From positions 27,724-91,723 of the forward strand of contig JAVBMT010000018.1 of assembly GCA_031552195.1 (NCBI GenBank): a DNA stretch of 64,000 nucleotides. Reading direction: 5' to 3'. Both the position numbers and the translations under genes were made by a program. Under the pieces are notes generated by a model, which was not told the origin of the DNA, did not search any database, and worked only from the letters and a program-made list of their open reading frames with translations. Each line of letters opens with the position of its first letter. The first letter of the stretch is position 1. This DNA comes from JAVBMP01 sp031552195. Its GTDB lineage: Bacteria > Desulfobacterota > Desulfovibrionia > Desulfovibrionales > Desulfovibrionaceae. Positions 1 to 7,467 of this stretch are shown piece by piece.

Positions 1-95
1 GCCATGACCGGCCAGTTCCGAGCGGCCGGCTTGCGGTGCGGTAAACCTGCACGGTTACGCATAAAACTTTCTTCTCAAAACGCAAAAAATATACG

Positions 96-3000
96 ATGCA
101 AATCAGCAATAATTACAATGAGAAAATCCTTGCGGCACTGAGCTATAACCAGGTCGGCGCGTGGGTTCTCGAGGCGCGCGGTAACGAGCGCCTGCTTACT
201 CTTGGCGAAAGCGCGCGAAATGTCCTGAGGCTGGAGAAAAGCCCTGCCGAGTGGAAAGAGTTCCTGCTGCTTTTCGCCCCGGGGCAAAGAGAAATGCTCG
301 CGGAACAGGCCGAACGTTACCTTGCCGGTGAAACTCGCCGGATACGCCTGGTTCTCCGCATGGCTGAAAACGGCCAGGGCGTACAGCGCTGGATACGTGT
401 TTCCGCAAAGGGAAACGATCAGCCCGGCGGCGTTGTTTACGGCCTGCTGCAAGACGTCAGCGACTATTCCGGAACGGCTGGCTTCCAAGCCGTAGAGTTC
501 GACGCGGCGGACATGGAAAACGAACCCTGCCTCAATATCATTCAGGAACAGCGGGAAACCATAGGCGGGCTGTCCAAGGAAAAATACAGCCTTATGAACG
601 CCCTGCGCGCCAATATGGAGAATATAACCTCGGCCCTCGGCGTAAACGAACACTCCGCAGGGGAAGAGGAATTCTTCAACGCCCAAACCTACTTGCGCCT
701 GCCGGAAAACGGGCTTTCCGACATCAACAACGCCTTCTCTTTTATAACAGACAGCATGTGGCGCTATAAATCCATTGTGGACAACATGCCCTTTCCGGTT
801 CTAATTACCGACAACAACAATATTTATGCCTACCTTAACGAGCCCGCCCGAAACTTCATGTGGGTAAGCGGGCACGACGACGTTGTCGGACGCCCCGCCA
901 TAACCTGGGGCCTTGACGAGAAAGGCGCCCCGCAATCCGGCCTTTCCTGCCTGAAAGAAGGCAAAGATGTATTTTTGCTCTTCAACCCGGTAACCCATCG
1001 CTATTTCCAGGGCCACGCCTCCTACCTCTTCAACCAGCACGGCCAGGTTGCCGGGCAGCTTGAAACCTTTTACGACGTTACCGAAGTGCACGAAGCGGAC
1101 GAACGCCTGCGCATCATGCTGGATTCAAGCCCGCTTTGCTGCAATTTCTGGGATGACAAGTTCAACAACATCGACTGCAACGAAGCCGCCGTCAAGCTAT
1201 TTGAACTTGGCAGCAAACAGGAATACCTGGAACGCTTCTTCGAACTTTCGCCTGAATATCAGCCTGACGGACGCCTCAGTTCGGAAAAGGCCTTTGAGAA
1301 GATTACAAAAGCCTTTGCCGAAGGCTGGGTGCAGTTCGAATGGATGCACCAGATGCTCGACGGGCGCCAGGTGCCTTCGGAAATTACCCTGGTGCGCGTG
1401 CAAAGGCACGATTCATACATCGTGGTCGGATACACGCGAGACTTGCGCGAACTGAAGAAAAAAGACGCGGAGCTGGACAAAGAGCGCATTCTCCTGAAAA
1501 AAATCCTGGACAGCAGCCCGATATGCTTCCTGATTATCGTCGATCAGAAAATAACCTTCGCCGCGCCTTATGCGGAAGAACTTCTCGGCATAGGCGCACA
1601 CGGAGATATCGCAGACTTTTTCGCCAAGCCGGAAGAAATGCGTGATTTCTTCGAAACGATAAACCAGTCCGGAAGCGTCAGCTGGCGGGTTGTGTCCGCG
1701 CGCGCCGCCAGCGGCGGCGTAATGGAAATGCTGACCAACGCCTTTGTGGCGGAATATTACGGCGAACCCTGCGTTATGGCCTGGTTTCTCGACATCAGCG
1801 AAATGCGCGAAAAAGAAAGGGAACTGCGCCAGGCCAAAGAACTGGCGGAAGAAAGCACCAGGGCGAAAAGCGATTTTCTGGCGAACATGAGCCATGAAAT
1901 TCGAACCCCCATGAACGCCATTCTGGGCATGACCAAGCTGGTGCTCGACACAGACCTGACGGCCCGCCAGCGCGACTACCTGGAAAAATCGGAATATTCG
2001 GCCCGCTCTTTGCTGCGCATTCTTAACGACATTCTCGATTTCTCAAAAATTGAAGCCGGCAAAATGGAAATGGAGCAGATTCCGTTCAAGACGATAGAAG
2101 CTTTGCGCCGTGTGGCCGACCTTACCTTGCCGAAAACGACGGAAAAGCAGCTTGAATTCCTCCTGAAAGCCGACCATGACATCCCGGCCGCCCTGATCGG
2201 CGATTCTTTACGCTTGCACCAGATTTTGATCAACCTGACCAGCAACGCCGTGAAATTCACCAAAGAAGGCTACGTTTACCTGCGGGCCGGAATAAAAGAA
2301 AAAAACGCCGATTCAGCCCTGCTTTATTTTGAAGTGTCCGACACTGGAATAGGCATAAGCGACGAACAGGCGAAAAAGCTTTTCTCGCCTTTCACCCAGG
2401 CTGATACTTCCACCACCCGCCGCTACGGCGGCACCGGCCTCGGCCTGGCCATATGCAAAAACCTGGTCGCGATGATGGGCGGAGAAATCGGCTGCCGCCC
2501 CAACCCGGGCGGAGGAACGACCTTCTATTTCACCGCCCGTTTGAAAATTGACGACCCCAGCTCTATTTACGGGTTTATCGGCGACAGCCTCAAGGGGCTG
2601 CGCATTCTCGCCGTGGAGCACAACCCTAACGCCCTCGCACGGGCGGAAGAAATATTCAGCGCGCTCGGATGCCGGCATTTAACGGCTACGGATGGAGCCG
2701 AGGCCAAAAAAACCTTGCAAGAGGCCGTTGATCCCATTGACTTCATCCTGATCGACTGGAATATGCCGCAGGGTTCGTCTCCACAGCTTTGCAGCGCCAT
2801 GCGCGAAATTTGCGAGCGAAAAGGCTGGCGAACGAATATATTCGCCGTTGACAATGAGTATTGGAGCGAGGAAAACATAAAGCGAGCCAGAGACCTCGGC
2901 ATTAACGACCTGATCATAAAACCCCTGGCCGAAGGCAACGTTTACAACGCGCTGATGAGCTGCCTGAAAGGAAACGCGCCTGAACTCCACCCCGAGGCGT

Positions 3001-3653
3001 CCGGCGCTGATATGGAAGAAAGTTCGTTGAAAATTTTGCAAGGCGTCCACGTTCTGCTGGCGGAAGACAATGAAATAAACCAGATGGTCGCCCAGGAAAT
3101 CCTCGCGCAGGCCGGAATGGAAGTCACAGTGGCCAATAACGGCCGGGAGGCGATCAAACTTCTGGATGAACGGCCATTCGACATTGTCCTTATGGATATC
3201 CAGATGCCGGAAATGGACGGCATAGCCGCCACCGCCCAGATAAGGCAGGAAAAACGTTTCGCCGCGCTGCCCATCATCGCCATGACAGCCCACGCCATGG
3301 TCGGAGACAAGGAAAAAAGCCTGGCGGCCGGCATGAATGACCATATCACCAAGCCGATCGAGCACGAAGAGCTGTTTGCCGCGCTAAAGCGCTGGGTCGC
3401 TCCTAAAAACCACGAAACCGGAACCGGGCCTGACTATGACCTTGAGCGGTTCACCCCGCAGATGCGGGCCCTGGCGGAAGAACTGCAAGCGCGAAGGGTG
3501 CGCAAGGCGCTGCCGCTGATGAACTCCCTGCTGCAAGCGGATTTCCCCCCTCACCTCAGGGTTAAGCTGCAAAACGCCGACGCCTTCCTTAAAAAGTATA
3601 ACTGCAAGCAAGCAGTGGAAATAATTGAAGAAATATTGTCAGGACCAGTATAG
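96..3653 (+). CDS. Soluble multi-PAS hybrid sensor histidine kinase
   Basis: Signal-transducing kinase of 1185 residues. The N-terminal ~570 residues contain several PAS-like sensory segments, followed by a short coiled linker and a HisKA dimerisation domain with the H-box SHEIRTP (phospho-acceptor H600). A HATPase_c domain follows, with N-box and G-boxes (DTGIGI, GGTGLGLAI). Two receiver domains complete it: the first has acceptor D887 in LIDWNMP, the second D1034 in LMDIQMPEMDG. No transmembrane segment or signal peptide is visible, so it should sense a cytoplasmic cue. The first receiver has EHN where active receivers have an acidic pair, so it may be weakened. The last ~75 residues after the second receiver have no recognisable HPt motif, so a separate HPt protein is expected. 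No clear ribosome binding site precedes the ATG. Family assignment is firm; the signal is unknown. Confidence 0.93.
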   Translation: MQISNNYNEKILAALSYNQVGAWVLEARGNERLLTLGESARNVLRLEKSPAEWKEFLLLFAPGQREMLAEQAERYLAGETRRIRLVLRMAENGQGVQRWIRVSAKGNDQPGGVVYGLLQDVSDYSGTAGFQAVEFDAADMENEPCLNIIQEQRETIGGLSKEKYSLMNALRANMENITSALGVNEHSAGEEEFFNAQTYLRLPENGLSDINNAFSFITDSMWRYKSIVDNMPFPVLITDNNNIYAYLNEPARNFMWVSGHDDVVGRPAITWGLDEKGAPQSGLSCLKEGKDVFLLFNPVTHRYFQGHASYLFNQHGQVAGQLETFYDVTEVHEADERLRIMLDSSPLCCNFWDDKFNNIDCNEAAVKLFELGSKQEYLERFFELSPEYQPDGRLSSEKAFEKITKAFAEGWVQFEWMHQMLDGRQVPSEITLVRVQRHDSYIVVGYTRDLRELKKKDAELDKERILLKKILDSSPICFLIIVDQKITFAAPYAEELLGIGAHGDIADFFAKPEEMRDFFETINQSGSVSWRVVSARAASGGVMEMLTNAFVAEYYGEPCVMAWFLDISEMREKERELRQAKELAEESTRAKSDFLANMSHEIRTPMNAILGMTKLVLDTDLTARQRDYLEKSEYSARSLLRILNDILDFSKIEAGKMEMEQIPFKTIEALRRVADLTLPKTTEKQLEFLLKADHDIPAALIGDSLRLHQILINLTSNAVKFTKEGYVYLRAGIKEKNADSALLYFEVSDTGIGISDEQAKKLFSPFTQADTSTTRRYGGTGLGLAICKNLVAMMGGEIGCRPNPGGGTTFYFTARLKIDDPSSIYGFIGDSLKGLRILAVEHNPNALARAEEIFSALGCRHLTATDGAEAKKTLQEAVDPIDFILIDWNMPQGSSPQLCSAMREICERKGWRTNIFAVDNEYWSEENIKRARDLGINDLIIKPLAEGNVYNALMSCLKGNAPELHPEASGADMEESSLKILQGVHVLLAEDNEINQMVAQEILAQAGMEVTVANNGREAIKLLDERPFDIVLMDIQMPEMDGIAATAQIRQEKRFAALPIIAMTAHAMVGDKEKSLAAGMNDHITKPIEHEELFAALKRWVAPKNHETGTGPDYDLERFTPQMRALAEELQARRVRKALPLMNSLLQADFPPHLRVKLQNADAFLKKYNCKQAVEIIEEILSGPV

Positions 3654-3670
3654 GCTTCGCGCGGACGGCC

Positions 3671-4288
3671 TCATGAAGGCCCGGCCTGGTTTTTGAGCAA
3701 ACCGGCCCAGTCGATTTGCTGCGCCAGTGAACTCAACCCGGCAAAATCTCTAAACTCCGGCCTCTCCGGCAAAAAAACGCCGCGCTCCCTGTAATAGGGG
3801 GCGGTTATTTTCAAGGCCGCCTCCAGATATTTGCGCGAAGGAATAAGCATATCGCCCGCGCGGTTTTCCGTCGGGTCCGTTCCTTCCGCGCAAGGTTCTC
3901 CGGCCACCAGAAAACGGCGGCAGGCCATGGGCCTCACCGGATAGGCCAGGCAGGAAGCTCCGTCTAGAAACGGGCAATCCACTATGCCGGACATATTGGC
4001 GGCCTGCCCGGCCAAAAGCTTTTTGACCGCCTCCGCTCCGCCTTCCTTCCCTATGAACAGGGCAAGCCCGGCGGCTTCCGCCGGAGTAAGCGGTATGGGT
4101 TGGCGGCAACAGGCCGCGCACCCGGCCCGGCAGCCAGGCGTTTTTCCTTCCCCCAGCGCCTCGCGCACCGTTTCATCAACGCTTGCGTCGATTACCGCGT
4201 AGGCGTCAAGCAACTGCGAAAACCAGGCGTTGTGCCTTTCCAGGCGGGGAAGGACGTAACGAAATTTCCGCGCGGTGAAACCCTGCAT
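3671..4288 (-). CDS. YkgJ-family cysteine-cluster protein
   Basis: Protein of about 205 residues with the Cys pattern of the YkgJ/UPF0153 family: a CRAGCAACC block near the first third, then CPFLDGASC and a further CRRF with a trailing GEPC. Members are presumed to bind zinc or an Fe-S cluster, but their role is not settled. I chose the ATG at 4288 because GGAG lies seven bases upstream. A GTG at 4330 in the same frame has no ribosome binding site and would add 14 residues. The gene is convergent with the kinase gene before it, and their stop codons are less than 20 bases apart. Family confident, function unknown. Confidence 0.82.
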   Translation of the reverse strand: MQGFTARKFRYVLPRLERHNAWFSQLLDAYAVIDASVDETVREALGEGKTPGCRAGCAACCRQPIPLTPAEAAGLALFIGKEGGAEAVKKLLAGQAANMSGIVDCPFLDGASCLAYPVRPMACRRFLVAGEPCAEGTDPTENRAGDMLIPSRKYLEAALKITAPYYRERGVFLPERPEFRDFAGLSSLAQQIDWAGLLKNQAGPS

Positions 4289-4419
4289 AGCCGCTCCATA
4301 TTTATTCCGCAGTTCATTCAATTTCCTCACTCATTGTTGGCTTGAAGCGCGGTTCTGTCAAGCCCGCCTTGACCGTACGGCGAATTGAATATAACTTTGT
4401 CTGAACTGAGGAATCTTAT

Positions 4420-5097
4420 ATGCAAAAAAGCCTTAACGGCTGCACATTGCCGAATTACACCAGAGGCGAAGAACTTTTCAATATGATTTCGCACATCGTC
4501 GGCGGCGGAATAGGTTTCGCCGCCCTCTTGGCTTGCCTTATCGTTGCCGCATACTGCCGGAACGTCTGGGGCATCGTCAGCGGCGGCGTTTACGGCGGCT
4601 CGCTTATCCTGCTTTACACCATGTCCAGCATTTACCACGGCCTGCCGGTCGGCCTGCCGAAAAAAGTCTTCCGCATTATCGACCACTGCACGATTTTCAT
4701 CTTGATAGCCGGCACCTACACGCCGATTATGATCGGGGGCGTCTTCCGCGAACGTTACCCGGCCGAGGCCTGGATTATTTTCGGCATAGTCTGGGGTTTG
4801 GCCCTGTTCGGCGTTTTTATCACAACTATAGACATGAAGCGCTTCCGCCACCTGGCGATGGCCTGCTATCTCGGCATGGGCTGGTGCGTTATTTTTGAGA
4901 TAGGCAAGGTCATAGAAGCCTTTGGCACGCCGTTCTTCATACTTCTCCTGGCCGGGGGCATTTTCTACACCATTGGCGCGGTTCTTTACGGCATCGGCAA
5001 AAAGAAAAAATATATCCACTCGGTTTTCCATATTTTTGTTGACATAGCCACTCTTCTCCACGTTATCGGCATAGCCGTGTACGTCATGCCGGGCTGA
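4420..5097 (+). CDS. Haemolysin III / PAQR-family membrane protein
   Basis: Inner-membrane protein of 225 residues with about seven hydrophobic segments. It carries the family signatures: an SSIYHG motif after the second segment, DHCTIFILIAGTYTP in the middle, and the C-terminal HSVFHIFVD. The conserved His and Asp residues form the metal site of PAQR proteins. Bacterial members (YqfA, Hly-III) are linked to membrane-fluidity sensing or are described as putative haemolysins; true haemolytic activity is doubtful for most. A GAGGAA ribosome binding site precedes the ATG. The stop is only 41 bases before tetR, so read-through into tetR is possible. Confidence 0.88.
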   Translation: MQKSLNGCTLPNYTRGEELFNMISHIVGGGIGFAALLACLIVAAYCRNVWGIVSGGVYGGSLILLYTMSSIYHGLPVGLPKKVFRIIDHCTIFILIAGTYTPIMIGGVFRERYPAEAWIIFGIVWGLALFGVFITTIDMKRFRHLAMACYLGMGWCVIFEIGKVIEAFGTPFFILLLAGGIFYTIGAVLYGIGKKKKYIHSVFHIFVDIATLLHVIGIAVYVMPG

Positions 5098-5104
5098 GCG
5101 GCCC

Positions 5105-5133
5105 TTGACGTTACATACCGCACGGTATATAAC
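5105..5133 (+). promoter_or_regulatory. Sigma-70-type promoter of tetR with overlapping inverted repeat
   Basis: TTGACG (5105-5110), a 17-base spacer and TATAAC (5128-5133) fit a strong housekeeping promoter. The spacer and -10 edge contain ATACCG-CA-CGGTAT (5115-5128), a two-fold symmetric site placed where a bound repressor would block RNA polymerase. This suggests autoregulation by the TetR protein. The expected transcription start falls at or next to the ATG at 5139. Confidence 0.6.
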
Positions 5134-5138
5134 GCGGC

Positions 5139-5744
5139 ATGAAAGAAACCGCAGGCAACCGGGAAAAAATTCTGGCCCGCGCGCTGGAACTTTTTTCCGC
5201 ACGCGGCTATGAGGGCGCTTCAGTGAATGAAGTCGCCCTGCTGGCCGGAATCACCAAACCCACGCTCTATTATTATTTCAACAGCAAAGAAGGGCTGTAC
5301 GATAGCCTGATGCGGGAAAATTACGAGCGCCTGAACACGGCGCTGGCTGTCGCGGTTGTTTACAATCCGAACCCTTCCGAGTATTTCGCGGACGTTTATC
5401 CGGTATTGCTTGAAGTTTCCCTGACCTACTACCGATTCGCCTCGGCCAATGAAGATTTTTACCGCATGGCCCTGGCCGATCTTTTTCAGCCCCGCTCTTC
5501 ACAGATTCACGTCATTGCCGCCAAATACCACTTCAGGCAATATGAACTGCTTGAGGAAATGTTCAGGCGAATGAGCGCGGTCCATAAAAATATGGCCCGG
5601 AAAGAAAAAATGCTGGCCTGGACCTATGCCGGCATGGTCAATTCCTTCATCAGCCTGGCCTATAACGCCGGAACTCCGCTGGAGGAACTGATGGAAAACG
5701 CCGAAGCTCCGGTCAGGCAGTTCATGCACGGGATATACAGCTGA
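5139..5744 (+). CDS. TetR/AcrR-family transcriptional regulator
   Basis: Regulator of 201 residues. Residues ~8-55 form the TetR helix-turn-helix domain (NREKILARALELFSARGYEG, then a helix-turn-helix ending in KPTLYYYFNSKEGLYD). The remainder is an all-helical ligand-binding and dimerisation domain that I cannot assign to a ligand. The ATG at 5139 is right for the family's N-terminus, but no Shine-Dalgarno sequence precedes it, and the promoter would start transcription at about the A of the ATG. Likely targets are its own promoter (inverted repeat 5115-5128) and perhaps the palindrome at 5850-5865 before the GH13 gene. Both target assignments are inference. Confidence 0.9.
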   Translation: MKETAGNREKILARALELFSARGYEGASVNEVALLAGITKPTLYYYFNSKEGLYDSLMRENYERLNTALAVAVVYNPNPSEYFADVYPVLLEVSLTYYRFASANEDFYRMALADLFQPRSSQIHVIAAKYHFRQYELLEEMFRRMSAVHKNMARKEKMLAWTYAGMVNSFISLAYNAGTPLEELMENAEAPVRQFMHGIYS

Positions 5745-5806
5745 CCGAAACCCGTCCGGGCAAGCAACTTTTGCGATGACATTTTTCACTGCTTCCTTGC
5801 AAGCGG

Positions 5807-5834
5807 AAGGCGGCGAATTTTTCGCCGCCTTTTA
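5807..5834 (+). terminator. Rho-independent terminator after tetR
   Basis: AAGGCGGCGAA (5807-5817), a three-base loop, and the exact complement (5821-5831), with T residues through 5833. It separates tetR from the GH13 gene, so the latter needs its own promoter. Confidence 0.75.
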
Positions 5835-5849
5835 AAAACAAAGCTAATA

Positions 5850-5865
5850 TACCTACCGGTAGGTA
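5850..5865. promoter_or_regulatory. Perfect 16-bp palindrome, candidate TetR-type operator
   Basis: TACCTACCGGTAGGTA is a perfect palindrome ending four bases before the GGAG ribosome binding site of the GH13 gene. Its length and symmetry are typical of TetR-family operators, and a tetR gene lies just upstream. It is not the same sequence as the inverted repeat in the tetR promoter, so binding by that protein is uncertain. Confidence 0.55.
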
Positions 5866-5879
5866 CTTGGAGTGATGTA

Positions 5880-7220
5880 ATGAAGCCCTGGCACCATAGC
5901 GCCAACTTTTACCATATTTATCCGCTCGGCCTGTGCGGAGCGCCTTTCCGCAACGATTACGGTCCCGCGGAGCCGCGCCTTTGGCAAATTGCCGATTGGC
6001 TGCCGCATATCCGCGCAATGGGATGCAACGCCGTATATCTGGGCCCGGTTTTCAAGTCCGTGAGCCATGGCTATGACTGCACGGACTATTTGCAGGTGGA
6101 CAACCGCCTGGGAGACAACGAAACCCTTCACGGCCTGGCGCGCCTTATCCATGAAAACGGGCTGCGCCTCGTGCTGGACGGCGTTTTCAACCATTGCGGC
6201 CGTGATTTTTTCGCCTTTCAGGACCTTTTGAAAAACGGCCCCGCTTCCGCTTACCGCGACTGGTTTTCCGGCCTGGATTTCACCAGACCCAACCCGTTAG
6301 GAGACCCTTTCAGTTACGACACCTGGGCCGGATATCACGAACTTGTCAAATTCAACCTGCAACACCGGGAAGTAAAAGACTATCTGTTCAAAACGGCGGC
6401 CTTCTGGATGGATCATTTCCATATCGACGGCCTGAGGCTTGACGCGGCTGACTGCCTGGATTTCGACTTCATGCGCGAGCTGCGCGCCATGACTTCAGAG
6501 CGCAAGGCGGATTTCTGGCTGATGGGCGAAGTGCTGCATGGCGACTACAGCCGCTGGGCCAACCCGCAAACCCTGCACTCCGTAACCAATTACGCGGCCT
6601 ATAAAGGTCTGTATTCCAGCCACAATGACCAGAACCCGCACGAGATAGCCCACACCCTTAACCGCCAATTCCGCGAAGGCGGTTCCTGTTCCGGTTTTCT
6701 GCCGTATAATTTCGCCGACAACCACGACCTGAACCGCCTGGCCAGCACGGTCATGAACCCGGCCTACCTTTATACAATCTATATGCTGCTCTATACCATG
6801 CCGGGGCTGCCCTCGCTCTATTACGGCAGCGAGTGGGGCATAAAGGGCGTGAAGGCGGGCGGTTCGGACGCGGCCATACGTCCAGCCCTTAATCCGGAAA
6901 GCGTGGAAGGAAAGATTCCGGAACTGGAGGCGGCAATAAAGATGTTTTCCGCGATACGCAACAGCCAGCCGGCATTACAGGGCGGGGAATATCGCCAGCT
7001 GCTGCTGAAGCATGGAATTCCCTTCGTCTTTGAACGCACTATGGGGAAAGAAAGGATAATCGTAGCCCTGAACATTTCCGGGCAGGACAAAATTCTCCGC
7101 CTGCCCGACTGCGGCGGCGACTTCACCGACCTGCTGAGCGGAGAACAGGCCAGGTTCGATGGGACGAACGGGGTGACCGTTTACAAGCACTGGGGCCGCA
7201 TCCTGAAACAGAACGCCTAG
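5880..7220 (+). CDS. GH13-family alpha-amylase-type glycoside hydrolase
   Basis: Enzyme of 446 residues from the alpha-amylase superfamily, expected to act on alpha-1,4-linked glucans or maltodextrins. The GH13 conserved regions are present in order: DGVFNH, then GLRLDAAD with the nucleophile D188, MGEV with the acid/base E217, and NFADNHD with the transition-state stabiliser D283. There is no signal peptide, so it is probably cytoplasmic. It resembles the small neopullulanase/cyclomaltodextrinase-like members, but lacks the N-terminal starch-binding domain of classical ones. GGAG seven bases upstream supports the ATG. It stands alone between the tetR terminator and a converging hydratase gene. 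Glycogen phosphorylase lies ~50 kb away, and both could serve alpha-glucan breakdown. Confidence 0.88.
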   Translation: MKPWHHSANFYHIYPLGLCGAPFRNDYGPAEPRLWQIADWLPHIRAMGCNAVYLGPVFKSVSHGYDCTDYLQVDNRLGDNETLHGLARLIHENGLRLVLDGVFNHCGRDFFAFQDLLKNGPASAYRDWFSGLDFTRPNPLGDPFSYDTWAGYHELVKFNLQHREVKDYLFKTAAFWMDHFHIDGLRLDAADCLDFDFMRELRAMTSERKADFWLMGEVLHGDYSRWANPQTLHSVTNYAAYKGLYSSHNDQNPHEIAHTLNRQFREGGSCSGFLPYNFADNHDLNRLASTVMNPAYLYTIYMLLYTMPGLPSLYYGSEWGIKGVKAGGSDAAIRPALNPESVEGKIPELEAAIKMFSAIRNSQPALQGGEYRQLLLKHGIPFVFERTMGKERIIVALNISGQDKILRLPDCGGDFTDLLSGEQARFDGTNGVTVYKHWGRILKQNA

Positions 7221-7399
7221 AGCGGATTGTTCCCGCGCCGAAGACAAGGAAAGCGGAAAACCCGCCCTTGCGCTATCGCCGGGGCGGAAAAGACCGGCAT
7301 GAGACTGATCGAGCTGAAAACCAGGCTGAAGCAATTTTCTAATTGATAATGCGGATCCGCCCTGCCCGACCGCCACGGCATTTCAACGGTGAAAGATTC

Positions 7400-7435
7400 T
7401 AAAAATAGCCCGCTCCTATTATGGAACGGGCTATT
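7400..7435 (-). terminator. Rho-independent terminator of the hydratase gene
   Basis: Arms at 7404-7416 and 7423-7435 pair with one mismatch around a six-base loop. On the minus strand the hairpin is followed by a T run (AAAAA at 7401-7405 on the plus strand), 33 bases after the hydratase stop. Confidence 0.75.
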
Positions 7436-7467
7436 CCAAAAGGCTTAGCCAGCGTTGCCCGCCAGGT

